Part shown: in pieces, positions 33,795-46,718 of the stretch
Numbering within the stretch: the stretch's first letter is position 1
How the letters are laid out: every line of letters starts with the position of its first letter
Source: Otatea glauca
Lineage: Eukaryota; Streptophyta; Magnoliopsida; Poales; Poaceae
Reading direction: 5' to 3'
Assembly (NCBI GenBank): GCA_036346275.1
Contig: JAYEVK010000343.1
Span: 1-64,000 of the forward strand
DNA: 64,000 nt
The notes under the pieces: model-generated
What the model saw: the letters and a program-made list of their open reading frames with translations, nothing else
Database searches by the model: none
Told to the model about the DNA's origin: nothing
Program-made: the position numbers and the translations under genes

Positions 33795-36520
33795 AGGATA
33801 GGTTTCACGATAACAATCTGGATCAGATGTTACGGGATGCAGAAGAGAACTGTGATGAGCGAGAGTATATAAAATTCTGAGATTTGATGGATGACTCGGA
33901 GAAACCTTTGTTCCGGGCTGCAAGTCCAAATACACATGGTTGTCATCCGTGCTGGAACTGCTGAAATTAAAGGCAAGCAACGGTTGTTTCGATACGAGTT
34001 TCACGGCGCTGTTAGGCTATTAACGGACATGCTTCTAGAGGGAAACAAGTTGGCGACAACCACCTACAAAGCCAAGAAGTTTCTTTGTCCATTGGGAATG
34101 GAAGTAGAAAGAATATATGCCTGTCCGAACGACTGTATCCTCTACCATAAAGAGTATGCAAACTTGCATGTATGTACGGTATGCAACACATCCCGGTACA
34201 AGCATAAAGATAGATCAGATGATGACGACTAGGGCATCAAGGTGAAGAAAGGATCTCCCGCTAAGGTGGCGTGGTATTTGCCTGTAATTCCCTGTTTGAA
34301 GCGATTGTTTGGGAATCCAAAAGAGGGAAAATTGCTTCGGTGGCACTGGATGAGCATAAGAACGATGGAATGATAAGGCACCCTGCTGATTCCACCTAGT
34401 GGATAAATATCGATAGGAGGTTTCAATAATTTGTAGTGGATCCGAGGAATATAAGGTTCAGATTGAGTACGGATGGAATGAATCCTTTCGGCAACATGAG
34501 CAGTCATCATAGTACTTGGCCCATGAATCTCTGTATGTACAACCTTCCTCCTTGGTTGTTTATGAAGCGGAAGTACATTTTTCTGTCTATACTCATCCAA
34601 GGCCCGAAGCTACTTGGGAACGATATTGATGTGTACCTAGCACCATTGGTGGAAGATATGAATACATTGTGGGCTCCTGGGGTACAGGTATGGGATGCTC
34701 ATAAACGAGAATATTTCACTTTGCACTGCCTGTTGTTTTACACCATAAATGATTATCCTGCCCTTGCTAATCTGTCGGGGAAGAGTACAAAAGCAGTCAA
34801 AGCCTGTAGTCACTGCTTGGATGACACCGAGAGTGTGTGGCTGAATCACTCGTGCAAAACCTTGTAGATGCGTCATCGTAGGTTCCTTCGGAGGAATCAC
34901 CCATACCACAAGATGAAGAAACAATTCGACGGAACGACCGAAGACAGTTTAGCTCCAAAGCCTTTAAGCAGGACAAACATTTATGATATGGTTAAGAACT
35001 TGGATGTTGCACTTGAAAAGGGACATAAATCGAGGACCTGTAAGAGGAGCATGTGGAAGAAGAGATCAATATTTGGGACCTATCTTATTGGGAGCACCTA
35101 GAAGTTCGGCACTGGATCGACGTGATGCACGTAGAGAAGAATGTCTGTGATAGCTTGACTGGTCTCTTACTAAACATTAAGGGTAAAACAAAGGACGGTA
35201 TTAACGCACAGCTTAACTTGATCGATGTGGGCATCAGACCTGAGTTAGCACCGAAAGGGACCGATAAAGGCTAAACGTACTGTAAACCTACTTGTTAAAC
35301 TTTGTCCAAAGCCGAGAGAACTGAACTTTGCCAGTGCTTGCATGGTGTGAAAGTTCCGTCCGGTTACTTAACCAACATGAAGAGACTTGTTTCAATGCAA
35401 GATTTGAGTTTAACTGGCATGAAGTCTCATGATTGCCATGTGCTTATAACACAGATGCTCCTTGTGGTAATTAGAAGTATTTTATCGAGTAAGGTCCAAG
35501 AGACAATCACAAGGCTATGTTATTTCTTTAACACAATTGCTCAGAAGGTCATCGATCCCGAAGGACAAGATGCTCTGTAGGCCGAGGTGGTAATGACTCT
35601 ATGTAATCTTGAGATGTATTTCCCTCCGTAGTTTTTCGATGTCATGGTCCATCTCATTGTTCACCTTGTGAGGGAGATAAACATGTGCGGGCCCGAGTTC
35701 CTACGTATTATGTACCTATTCGAGAGGTACATGGGAATTCTCAAGTCCTACGTACGGAATCGATCTCGATCGGAGGGTAGCATTGTCGAAGGTTATGCAA
35801 CCGAAGAGGTCGTTGAATTCTACGTGGATTACATGGCTCAGGTCGAACTGATAGGTGTGCCTCGATCCCGCCATGAGGGGAGGCTTAAGGGCATCGGGAC
35901 CATCAAAAGAAAAGCAATTACACCTGATCCAGCTGTGTGCGCTAAAGCCCATTTCACGATTTTGCAACACATGGCTATTGTGGCCCCTTATATCGACGAG
36001 CACAAGAACTGGCTACGGCAAGAGAATCCGTCGCGACAGGAGTACTGGATCATCAGACAGCATAACCTTCAATTCATCAGGTGATACGCTGACATGGTTG
36101 GCAAAAGGGCCAACATTTACAGTTGTAACATAGAAAGGATACAACCTAAATGGGTACATATTTTACATGAGAGATCAGGACATGAAGAGCATAAACCAGA
36201 ACAACGGTGTTTGCGTAGATGCGCTGAATACCGCTGGGTCGACGAGGAGCTCATACTATGGGTTCATTGAGGAAATTTGTGAGCTCGACTATATACTATT
36301 CAAGATCCCCTTATTTCGGTGCTGTTGGGTTCACCTGCAGCACGTGAAGGTTGACAAGTATGACGTCACAACTGTGGACCTCGAACGTGTTGGATACCAA
36401 AACGAACCATTTGTACTCGCTAACCAAGTTGTTCAAGTCTTCTATATAACCGACCCGTCCAACAAGAAGCGTCATGCAGTTCTTTGGGAAAGCGAAGGAT
36501 TGTCGGAGTCAAGAATGTGA
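33795..36520 (+). pseudogene. TNP2-like CACTA transposase with DUF4218 and DUF4216, broken
   Basis: TNP2 proteins excise CACTA elements. The visible order is an N-terminal DQMLRDAEENCDEREY stretch (33820-33875), MEVERIYACPNDCILY (34098-34146) with a CTVCNTSRYK zinc-ribbon-like motif, the middle with LLFYTINDYPALANLSG (34733-34784), YWEHLEVRHWIDVMHVEKNV (35090-35146), DUF4218 from about 35590 (HLIVHLVREI; FERYMGILKSYV) to 36084, and DUF4216 (about 36235-36490: YGFIEEICELDY, then LERVGY). At least six stops or frame changes, for example near 33880, 34230, 34865 and 35580. The gene's 5' part is cut off by the gypsy element. Confidence 0.85.
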
Positions 36521-36785
36521 TAGATGAGGAAGAATACAATCAGTTTGATGAGTTGCCTCCTATTGGTACTGGCGTCACGATCCAGGAAGAACAACCTGAG
36601 CAAGCTAACTACACACGTGTCGATCATCATGAAGAGCTAATTTTTATACAAAAGAATAAGCAAGTGGAGTAGTGATGAGGTCGTCGTGTTTATTTCAAGT
36701 CTTTCTTTATTATAATTAATGAGATATATCTATGTGTTTTTAAGTTCATGAGATGTATGTAAGTGTTATAATCAATGATATGTAC
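36521..36785 (+). other. 3' part of the TNP2 locus, no separate gene
   Basis: The open stretch 36484-36672 overlaps and continues the DUF4216 region in another frame and is probably its frameshifted acidic tail. AT-rich sequence follows up to the minisatellite. Confidence 0.4.
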
Positions 36786-37149
36786 AGGCTTAAAAAACTA
36801 CATACAAAAATAGGCTTAAACAAATTACTTAAAACAAAAGGCTTAAAAACCTACTTACAAGAACATGCTTAAAAAACTACTTAAAACAAAAGGCTTAAAA
36901 ACCTACTTAAAAAAACATGCTTCAAAAGACTATTTTTAAAAAACAGGCTTGAAACAAGGTACTTAAAAATAAACTACTTAAAAAATAGGCTTAAAAAAAT
37001 ACTTATGAAAACAAGCTTAAAAAACCATTTACAAAAATAGTCTTAAACAAACTACTTAAAATAGAAGGCTTAAAAACCTACTTAAAAAAACTATCTACAA
37101 GAACATGCTTAAAAAATACTTAAAACAAAAGGCTTCAAAACCTACTTAC
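36786..37149. repeat. 26-bp minisatellite, about 13 units
   Basis: Unit consensus GCTTAAAAAACTACTTAAAA plus about six bases, repeated with small changes and length variants of 25-28 and about 40 bases. It lies just after the TNP2 gene. CACTA elements often carry subterminal arrays of this kind, but here it is between the two genes. Confidence 0.85.
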
Positions 37150-37430
37150 CGTCCTCACCGCCGCCCCCTAACCCTAGCCCTCACCCTCATCCTCTGCCTC
37201 TTGCCGTGCCCTGGCACTCACGCCCTCGGCCTCACCCTCACGCCCTCACCACCGCCACGCCCTCATGCCCTAACCCTAGCCCTCACACCCTCGCCATCGC
37301 CGTCGCTCTTGCTGCCGCGCCCTAACCCTAGCCTTGACCCTCACGCCTTCACCTCTGCCTCTGCCCCCTAACCCTAGCCCTCACCCTCACGCCATCGCCC
37401 TCATCCTTGGTGCTCTCGCCCTCGGCGCCC
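37150..37430. repeat. CCCTAACCCTAG-containing degenerate array
   Basis: CCCTAACCCTAG occurs at about 37165, 37268, 37319 and 37369, embedded in CCCTCACCCTCACGCCCTC-like sequence. It is a degenerate C-rich array related to telomere-like repeats, but the plant telomere unit is CCCTAAA and no perfect run is present. Confidence 0.6.
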
Positions 37431-40054
37431 TCGCCCCACCCGCACCTACCTCCCCTGGCTTCATCCTTGACTCGGCGCCGTCAAGGAGGCGAGCTAGAGC
37501 TCCATCGCTCCGTCCCGCACGCAACGATTCCTAGGCGGCTTCCCTCCCAATCGATCTGGTTCCCGGCTTCATCCTTGACTCGGTGCCATCAATGAGGTGA
37601 GTACCAAATGATAGATATTGATGAACTGAATCACACACATTTTTCCCTTTATGGTTTCTTAGGGGCTCACTGTTGCTAGTATTGGTCCATGTCTCTATCA
37701 CATTTTTTTTGTCTAGGTGCGATAGGATGTAAGTGGCATGAACTTTATACAAAATACACATGTATTGTCAGTTTGGTGAGGACATGCTCACAGATGTACA
37801 TGTTGTATGCTTCTTTGTGTGACAATAATTTTTGGTTTTTGGCGTCACAAGTAAACATCTAAATTGTTCCAAACTAACATTAACCTTCAAATATTTCTTG
37901 TTTGACAAGAAAATGCAAATAGTTCTTAACTGACATAAACACTTTAATGTTTCTTGACTGCCATGAAATACAAATAGTTCTTAAATGACATAATCGTCCA
38001 AAAGATCTTAGCTCCCTAACATAATTAGCTACATGAAACTCTTGTCACAATATACTAAATGGCAGCCAGTTTTAGTGTTGGTCTTGCTGGATTGTCCATG
38101 AAGATGATGCACTCTGTACTTGCTGCATGTTTATGTTGAGCTGTAGAATTCGGTTGAGTTGAATGAGAGGTGGCTTGCTGCATGTTCAATACAAAGTGAA
38201 TAATCTGTTTAATTGAGTTATACACACCAAAATTAGTTGATACTTTACCTCCTTTAAAACACATTTTTTTGGAATTTTGCCCTGTCTCCTTGCAAAACAC
38301 ACTAGTTGGATTGATCTACACCAACAAGACCAAGGTACGTACTAACTGCTTTATTCTCCCTAACTTAATTTGTAGTTTTGGATTTAAAATGCTGGGGTTA
38401 TAATCGTTAGATCTGAAATCTATGGGCTTCATTATATCCCAATTAGCACTTGCTCATAGCACCAGGCTAGTTTTGCTCTCTGTTTGGGGAAATATGTGTA
38501 CATATGCTTGTATTCAGTTCATGTGCTTTGAGTAAGTCAGGGGGAAGAAGTTGTTACTTTGGTTGTTTCAATTGTATAGTTTTTTGTTGTATTTGGTAGC
38601 ACACACCTCTCTCATTGAAACATCAAGATGTTCACTCATTGAGATACCTAGTGGTATATACCAAGCTTTCTGACTCACTTTACAATTTACATGTTGTTCT
38701 ATGATCTGACTCATTTTGTACCTTTTCTGTTTGTGTCATGGAAACTCCACCTTGCTACCTTCTCGTTGCTCGATGATGATAATATATGGGTGAAGTAATG
38801 ATCATAACAGTTAATTTTGCGAGTTTAACCTTGAACCGGTAGACTTGCATGCTAATAAGTCTTTCTGTTGCTCAATGATGATATTTGGTTTATTTGGTGA
38901 GTATAACAATTAATGATGTGAATAAGGCCTTGAATCAATAGTCTTACATGCTAGGAAGCTTTGATCTATTTCACTGTTTTGTCTGATCAACATTCAAACC
39001 TGCTATTGTATTGTTTAGCACCTGTCAGTATTGCTTTGTTGCTTTTATTATAACCTTCTAGCTATTGGACAGTATATAGTTACTTGGTTTTGCTAGTTCA
39101 TTCTGTTAGCTACTGATCGGAACCCTACTTGTTGATTCGGTTAGTAATATTGCAAGTTACTGATTGAATGCTGTTTTTGGTATTATGTTAACCTGAATAA
39201 ATGCTGATCAGATTGCATACTCATATTGTGCATGTTAAGGTGGTAAGGATTCGAGGCCTGATTCGCTCAATTAATTTGTTTAGCCCATTTGTGATTGAGG
39301 TTGAAGATTTAAATCTTCAATCAAACGCTAAATCTGAGAGCACCATAAACAAATTCACATCAATTTGTTTAGCAGACATGATTCATTGCATAAATGACAT
39401 AAATTGTGTATGCTTCACATAGTTAAATAAAGTTTAGAAAATGGGCGTGGTTACTGTATATAGTTTGTGTTCTATTTTTCCATTACCATACGTTTTTCTG
39501 CTTGATGAACTTGTTTACTATTTATGGTTTCTAATCTCATATTCTGTGTTCCTTAGCTTATTACAATTCCTATCCAGTCCATGCAAAATCACCATTATGG
39601 ATATTTCCATGTGCTAATGTTGTGCTAATTTGAATATAATCAGGTCTTAGACTTTTAAAACAATTATCTTAATTGTCAATTCTTTAATGTGCGTGACAAG
39701 GTGGTAAGGGTTCAAAGCCATATTTGCTTACTTGATTGTTTAGCCCATTTGTGATCGAGATTGAAGATTCAAAATTTGTTCAGAAGACATGATTTACATC
39801 AAAATTTGTTCAGAAGATTCAAAATTTGTTTAGCACCATAAACAAATTTACATCAATTTGTTCAGAAGACATGATTCATGTACAAAACAACTCTTAACTT
39901 TACATTCTCTTAAATTTGCTTCTCTTAACTTACCTTCTCTTAACCTTGCATCATACAATTACAAACGTACTAAACAATGCTTAAATTTACTTTCTTTCCT
40001 CTTCTATGAGTTGTTGATTTACCAACTTGCCTCTTCTATGATCTTCATTACAAG
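37431..40054. other. Gene-free stretch between the two CACTA genes
   Basis: AT-rich, no domain recognised. A motif pair (AAGGTGGTAAGG, then TTGTTTAGCCCATTTGTGATTGAG) occurs near 39235-39300 and again near 39700-39760 with short repeats of CAAATTTGTTCAGAAGA around 39780-39870, so a local duplication is present. Confidence 0.5.
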
Positions 40055-42951
40055 ATGGCGTCCCCTCATTCCTCATCGCCGAATGGATCTTATGAGGTGC
40101 CCAACATAGAAAATCAGAGGCGCAATCCAAGAGGCCTTAGTAAAAGGCCTCAGAGCCGATACACCATCACGGTGGTTGATCCGCACGATGGGGCCCCTAC
40201 CGCACATCCAAAGGCTGCAACAGCTTTCCGAACATTGTGCGGGATCGTTGAGCGTGAAAGGGTCCCCATCACCTATCCATCATGGAAGACGCTAATAGAT
40301 GAGGAGCGCGATAACCTGATGACAGAAATATTCACGTCGTTCGAGCTCCCACAAGACGCCATGCCCGCACTGCAACGGTATGCGTTGCTAGTGGCGGGAA
40401 AGATGTGGAAGAACTTGAACAACATCCTAGTCACTAATTATGTGAATAAGAAATGACTCCGTTCTAGAAGTACGGGTTCATCACTGAAGACGTGTGGGAA
40501 CGATTTGTTGAGTTGAAGATGACGGAAGAGATCGTGCGTCAAAGTGTGGCGCACAAGACCGTCTAGTCAAAAACACCCACCTACATGGACTCGGCTCAAT
40601 TGGGTAAGCGGGAAAGATCACACAATGGACGAAGGAGGATGACGAAGCAATCCAGAAGGAGGTCGCTCCACCATTTGCCATGATTGTGGACCCACACGCC
40701 TGAAACTGGGTAAGAGCGAGGTCACGTCCCACGTCTTCGGGCGGCGTGTCCTTGGCCAACCCCGCTGATGAGGATGTGTCCCAACGCCTAATATTGTTGA
40801 GTACGGAATCTTCTCCGGGCTCTTTCACTTCGGACAGAGAGAAAGAAATACTCTCCACGCCCTTGGAAAACAAGGAACACCTGGGTCGCACCTGAGGCCT
40901 AGGTGTTTTTGTTCCCTAGAAAATGGGATTCCCACATGACTCCAACACGTACCAGAGTAGGAAGAGAAGTAAAGCCTAGCGCGAGGAACGGCTAGTAGCC
41001 CTGATTGAGGAAAGGGTTGAGGAAAGGCTTAGAGCATAGTTTGATAATCAGCTACGAAGCTTTGAGGAAAGGATGGAGTAAAGGATGGCCGCGAAGAGGC
41101 AGACACGGAATGTGCAAGCCCAAGAAGCACATGCGTAGTTCAACCCAACCAACCATCAGAGCAGTTGCACGTCCACCCCAGAGACGGATGTGGACGAAGC
41201 CAGATTTCCTCCGAACAAAACTGGGGTAATATACATATCTGCAATGCTCCTTAGATAGACCTGTTTGACGTGTTACCTAGTTAATTATATACCCTTACGT
41301 AGGTGGCCACGCCGTGCAATCTTCAAGTCAGGCTTGCCAACGACTCTGTCCCCTTCAGGCTGCTTGGGGCGCACGTATCCATCCGGTGCAGGGGCGTTAG
41401 TGCATGATCGTTCTTTAGATCCAGACTATGCCAAGGTCCACGTCGATGGCATACATGAAATTTGCAAGGCCGTCATGCTTGAGATGCCCCAAAACGACGA
41501 GATCGTCATACTAGGAGATGCCATTGGCACATTCATCCAGTTGCCTAAGAAGGACATCTCCTTTGAGATCTGCCCAAAAGCACCGAAGCTACAAGCCGTA
41601 ATGGAGCCACGTGTTGCACCGGAGCTACCAGCACTACCGATGCCATGTGCTGCACCGAAGGAGCCTGCCAAATCGGCTACCGTGTCCCGTTAGGCACAGG
41701 TCGAAGCTGTAGTTTGGGCCAAGTCGTCTCTCGTGAAGACGTCATTTGGTAGACAGCGAGGCGGTGACAAGGACAAATCGAAAGGGTGGACCACGTCAGC
41801 CCATGACTTTTCGTTCGCCCCGTTGGCGCGACAATTTGAGCTTGGACAACCGTTCATACGGAAAGAGCATGAGAACACACTTTCATTAGCGTGCATTAGA
41901 TTGCAAGATTGGTGTATGGAAGAAGCCAACAAGCCAGTGGCACAACGTGCATCGAGTATCTCGATCAGCTTGAAGGAGGAGCATTTCTTACACCGGTTTT
42001 TGGATGTCTTATTCATGGTCGGCTTCAATGACCTATTCGATCTGTACAACCTCAACGCCCTTGATGCATCAATCATGATGTGTTGGACATTGTAAGTGTG
42101 TGCAATCATGGTATACATTCGTGTCGTACTGATAAATGTCAGATATACATGATCATTGATTTTGTATATGTAGATACATGAGCATGGAAGCAAAAGCAGG
42201 GAAACAACATGTGGGTTTCGTCAACCCACACATGGTGTCCAAGCAAACCATGGACTATAATTTACAAGTCGTCCATGAGTATGCGAAAAAATTATTACTG
42301 GCTCAATGGGACAAAAAATTCATACTTTTACCCTACAACCCAGGTTAAGTGCTTCACCTAGTTGCTATACTTGTTGATTTGTACAATATAACTCAGCTTG
42401 AAGTTAGGTTGAATGACCATGACGACATTCCTGTGCAGGTATCATTGGGTTCTACTCGTAATTATACCAAAACAGAACAATGTAATTTACCTTGATTCCA
42501 AAAAGGGAGACACGCATAACTTGAAGCCTATCAGATATTTACTCAACGCGTCGTTCGGTGTCTACAAAGATTGTGGAGGTCCACACATGAAGAACCCAGC
42601 GACGCTGAAGTATATTTATAAGTTTTCGGTATCCGCTTGTAAGCAACAATCATTCACACTCCATAATAATACCCTTCGAACTAATTAACCTATTATATTT
42701 TAGTGGTGCCACCAGCAACCAAAGGAGACTAACCTATGTGGATTCTACGTTTGCCACAACGTGCAACTCCTCATTAGTTCAAAGAAGACTAAATCATAGA
42801 GGTTTGTCAATCTTGCAACAATTGTTTCCACCTACGAATTTATATACACGCAAGATTTTACTCTTCCCATCGACAGGCTTGGCAATGCGCTAAATCTACG
42901 TTGGAACAAGCTGACCTCCTAGGTATCCGAGGACAACACTGCACCTTCTTG
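40055..42951 (+). pseudogene. CACTA second gene: transposase_24-like part and Ulp1-like protease part
   Basis: The first segment (40055-40456) opens with ATG and encodes MASPHSSSPNG, then a transposase_24-like helical region (FRTLCGIVERERVPITYPSW; KMWKNLNNILVTNY). After frame changes, 41733-42095 gives the linker with FNDLFDLYNLNALD, and 42300-42800 gives a C48 (Ulp1-like) fold: RYHWVLLVIIPKQNNVIYLDS supplies the catalytic His and Asp, and NLCGFYVCH supplies the Cys. Ulp1 proteases remove SUMO-like modifiers; in CACTA and MULE elements such domains are common but their role is unknown. Stops and apparent introns occur throughout, so expression is unlikely. Confidence 0.7.
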
Positions 42952-43468
42952 AAGCATGAGGTTAGTAATCCAAAAGGCGAATACCAACCAAGCTCGTCTG
43001 ATGAGTTGTGAATTTGTTAGATACCATTTGGATTAATTTGTAAACCTTGTGCTGTGAATTTATCATTTGTAGCTCTCAATTCAATTGTTTTTTTGTATAT
43101 ATGATTTGATTTCTGAAATAGATGCACTGTACATTAATGTATTGTACGATCAAAGTTGATTTTTACTATGTATGTATATGATCCCGTAATGCATACGTGT
43201 GTACTGGTCCAAGAAATAGCACGATAAAACACAAAAAAAAGTTCCAGGTCTGTAATCCAGGATTGGACAAATCGCAAGCGCGTTCTGTTGCCGGCCGGCC
43301 GAAAATTATTAGTGTAAAATATACTAGACACGTAGGCCCGCTTGCCCCATGTGCTCGTGCACTGCCTGCGCGCGGCTGCCCCGCGTGGCTGAACGATCGT
43401 AATCGTGAGGCCAACGACGCGGGCGCGCGATGAGGCCGACGCAGCTCGCCAGCCAACGGGGCCATAGG
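42952..43468. other. Intergenic, no gene seen
   Basis: Short region between the CACTA remnant and the left end of the third hAT family. AT-rich, then GC-rich from 43240; no recognisable feature. Confidence 0.4.
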
Positions 43469-44504
43469 CAGGGTTTGAAAAATGGTCGATTTTAAAGCGA
43501 AAATCGTGAAAATCGGCTGTATCAGAACGGCTCGGTAAAGCAAATCAGTTGGCAAACCAGTGAAATTCAAATTCAAAAAATTTTAAAAAAATTATCAAAA
43601 AGTTTCTTAAAATTAGTACTAATATCTTTGTGACCTCTGACATTGAAATTTGATGAGAAAAGAATTTGTGAGACGTTTGTGAGCAAAAACTGAATTTAGA
43701 TAAATGCAAAGTGAAAAATAACAGTAACGGGCTAAGCATAGTACTGTTTGGCCCATTAGCCCGGTCCGGCCCATTTGTACAGGAGTTGCTATTAACTCAT
43801 TTTTGGGAGCATCCGGACAGAATTATTGCCATTCTTTCGGTGCCTGACACTCCCCTTGTTCCCTTCTCCACTTCACTGCAGCTGTCCGCCAGATCCGGCC
43901 GTTGCCAGTCGTTGAATCGCCACCAAGCGCTCGATTTTCGCTCGGCAAGCGTGGATAATTGCTCCCCTCTCACCAAAAATCAATCGGCTGGTGGAGAACC
44001 AACAACCCTAGCGATTTTCGTTGAAATCGTTCGAGTTTTGTGCAAAATCATTCGAGTTTTGTTCTGTATGTAGTGATTTTCATTGTGCATGTACCGATAT
44101 TCATGTATTTATTGGTGTCATCTTTTTTTCTTAGAAAACAGTAGGTTTTTTTAAGATCTTAGGTGAAAAAATGTACATAATCTTGTTGTTACATTATGAA
44201 ATATGAAATTGCAATTAGCTACCATGAAATATTACGATATGGTGTATGAAACAGTAGGAGTATGTGCAAATAGCTGTCACGAAATATAAACCTATGGAAA
44301 GGCAAAGAACTTGCAAGTCTAGAGTAATTAATGATTGAATATTTAGTAAGTGCCATATTTATGAGTAGTAAGTGCTACATATAATGATAGCTACATAACT
44401 AGTATCTCGTATTACAATTGGATTTGTATACATTTCTTTTGATAGCAAAATTATGCCTTATGACTATGTGAATGCAAATAATTCTTTTTTATCAAACCTT
44501 GAGT

Positions 44505-45190
44505 TGGTACATGTTCTCAATATTGGAAATGAGAAATTTAATTTGGAATTTTGGGTAATTCTTTGTCTGTTTGTACTCTCTATTAATGAAGGAAACTTGA
44601 ATTATGGCATAAAATTCAAGTTGCAACTTGTATGTAGAAGTTTGTGTATACATATGAATAAGACTGATAAGAATCTAAAACTACATGCATGATGACTTCA
44701 TGTTGTTTTGATTAGTAGATGGCAGACCAGGGTGACGTGTGGGAGCACGGCAACAAGATGGGACCGATTTTCGATGCAAGCATTGTCCCCAAAAGAAAAA
44801 AGAAGGCGGTGCAACCCGATTGAAGCACCATTTGGTAGGGTGTGCAATATGAATGTCGTCCATTGCAATCAAGTTCTAAAGAAGATTCGCGAGTACTTTC
44901 AGCGTGACCTAGATAAGACAAAGGATAAGAAGAAGGGAGTGAGGGAAGAGAGGCTTAGGAAGGAAGCAGCAGCTAGCGATTCTTCGCGAGAAGAAGTGCA
45001 TATTCTAAGTACACGAGTGGTGCAGGTGAGGAAGACCAACTGCAGCATGCGATGGATGCCTCTAGGGTGTAGGTAGAAATTATGAGTCGGGCAAGTGGAA
45101 AGTATGAGAACGGTGGTGGCAGTGGCAACTCTAGAGGGGCTAAAGGAAGGTGTGGTAGTGTGTTTCCAAGGATGTTTCAGAGTTTATCGC
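44505..45190 (+). pseudogene. N-terminal part of hAT II transposase (BED finger), left arm
   Basis: Starts at ATG 44719 (MADQGDVWEHGNKMG). The finger is frameshifted around 44770-44830: shifted frame gives CKHCPQKKK and TRLKHHLVG. Then NVVHCNQVLKKIREYFQRDL (44850-44910) and a Lys/Glu-rich stretch. The same sequence is present inverted at 55380-55935. It is interrupted downstream by the Ty1-copia element. Confidence 0.7.
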
Positions 45191-45242
45191 AATAGGACAG
45201 ACTGGTTGTGAGGTATACCCAAGTATGTGATGAGTACTTAAC

Positions 45243-46662
45243 TGTATTCGAGCTTTTGGTGCTCAATGTTGAGTTTGATCTAAGTCTGTCCTTGTCAAAG
45301 ACCAGTGGTCGGACCTTGAGTGGTCTGGACTTTGGCTGGTCGAAGACCAGTGGTCGAGTGACTCGAGTAGACTGAGAATCGAGAAGTATCGAGTAGGGAT
45401 GTTGCTAGGTCGAGCGGTGGGTTAGTACGATTACTGCTAAGTTCTAGTTTGGTCGAGTAATGCCCCATCAGCTTGTGGTCGAATGACTCGAGTAGAGTGA
45501 GAATCGTGAAGTATCGAGTAGGGATGCTGCTAGGTCGAGCTGCGGGTTAGTTCGATTACTGTCAAGTTCTCGTTTGGTCGAGTGATGCCCCGTCAGCTTG
45601 TGGTCGATTGACTCGAGTAGAGTGAGAATCGGTAAGTATCGAGTAGGGTTACTCGATGCTCGATATCGACTCATCGACTCGATTTTAAGCAAAGTGGGCA
45701 ATGCTATGTGATGTGTTTCCTTGTTTTTGATGGTTGCAGGACAATGGTGCTAGATCATGGTGAGGCTAAGGATGACCGGGACTAGGCAAGGTGCGTCGGA
45801 GGTCCAAATGGTTGAGGATCGCCAAAAGATGATCGGAGACAGAGTCGTTGTGAACCCAGAAGAGAAGGAATGGATGAGATGCTACCTAGGAGCTACTCGG
45901 ATCAAGGAGGATCGTCAGATCGCGGTCTAGGTGATAGAGTAGCGGGTCTAGTTAGCATGCCTTGAAAATCGGTGTGCTTGTTGGGTTTCGGGTTAGCCCA
46001 TGTAAGATAGTGTGTGGGAGTCATCCTAACCCTTGGTGGTGGTCCTTAGGGTAGAAGGAACTCATCCAAGGGTAGAAGGTGACTCAAAGGTAGTATAAAT
46101 AGACGGGGAGGGGTGGACTTCCTCCTCTTGAAGGTTTTAGAGGTTTTGGCTCCTTTGAGCTTTTTGCCCACTTTGTTGTAAGGCTTTGTAAACCTTCTTT
46201 CCAAAAATACAAAATACTTTCTATCATGCTTGAATTTACATTACGCATTAAATTCAGGAACTTACTTTCAAACCTTTAAATTCCGCACTTACATTCTTGC
46301 AATCTACTTATACGCAATTTGGATTTACCTCCCCTCCTACTTGTTATTGCCTCTTATTTCAAAGGATCGTTGCGCTTTTATTGCAAGAAACTGATCTTGT
46401 ATTCTTGAGTAATTCATTCTTGTAGATCATGTTTGCGGAGATTTTGACTTGAGTTCCTGTTTTCAGACTCTGTTCTTGCTGTTGTTCTTGAGTCCGGTGC
46501 TACCAGTCTACCTAGGTAGCACCGCCCATACATTGCAGTTACTCCTTCCCATTTGCTCATTTTGATTGATTTGTTTGTGGGCTTGGTTGAATCATTTTTG
46601 AGTGGGAGAAATTTCAGATTTGGGATCATTTACCCCCCTCTAATCGCCATTTCGGTCCTCCA
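45243..46662 (+). repeat. 5' LTR of the Ty1-copia element
   Basis: Begins TGTATTCGAGCTTTTGGTGC and ends GGTCCTCCA before the primer-binding site. Three units of about 122 bp (around 45355-45690; CTCGAGTAGAGTGAGAATCG core) lie near the start. A TATA box is at 46094. Compared with the 3' LTR it lacks about 275 bases near 46455 and one copy of a 58-bp unit near 45310. Confidence 0.75.
46094..46100 (+). promoter_or_regulatory. TATA box in the copia 5' LTR
   Basis: TATAAAT in the context GGTAGTATAAATAGACGGGG. The 3' LTR has the matching TATAAATA at 53195. Confidence 0.65.
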
Positions 46663-46676
46663 ATTGCTATCAGAGC
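46663..46676 (+). promoter_or_regulatory. Primer-binding site
   Basis: ATTGCTATCAGAGC follows the 5' LTR directly and matches the usual copia primer site for initiator Met tRNA (TGGTATCAGAGC) except for one or two changes. Confidence 0.75.
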
Positions 46677-46718
46677 TCGGTTTTGCTCTTTCATAGATCT
46701 TGACCGGTCTCAAGAGTC

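Larger units (their letters stand above)
33770..42951 (+). mobile_element. CACTA (En/Spm) transposon remnant
   Basis: Two + strand coding blocks in the usual CACTA order: TNP2 with DUF4218 and DUF4216 (33795-36520), then a second gene with a transposase_24-like part and a Ulp1-like part (40055-42951). The 5' end and the start of TNP2 are missing at the gypsy LTR border, and I see no CACTA terminal motif at either end, so boundaries are approximate. Confidence 0.75.

Noticed and set aside
36786..37149. CRISPR-like or centromeric satellite array
   Set aside because: Units are contiguous without spacers, variable, AT-rich and lie inside a plant transposon region; the array is far too short for a centromere.
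37150..37430. True interstitial telomere
   Set aside because: No run of the plant unit CCCTAAA; only isolated CCCTAACCCTAG motifs.
43166..43576. Possible gene opposite the hAT II left end
   Set aside because: The frame runs through the hAT terminus and GC-rich intergenic sequence and has no recognisable domain.
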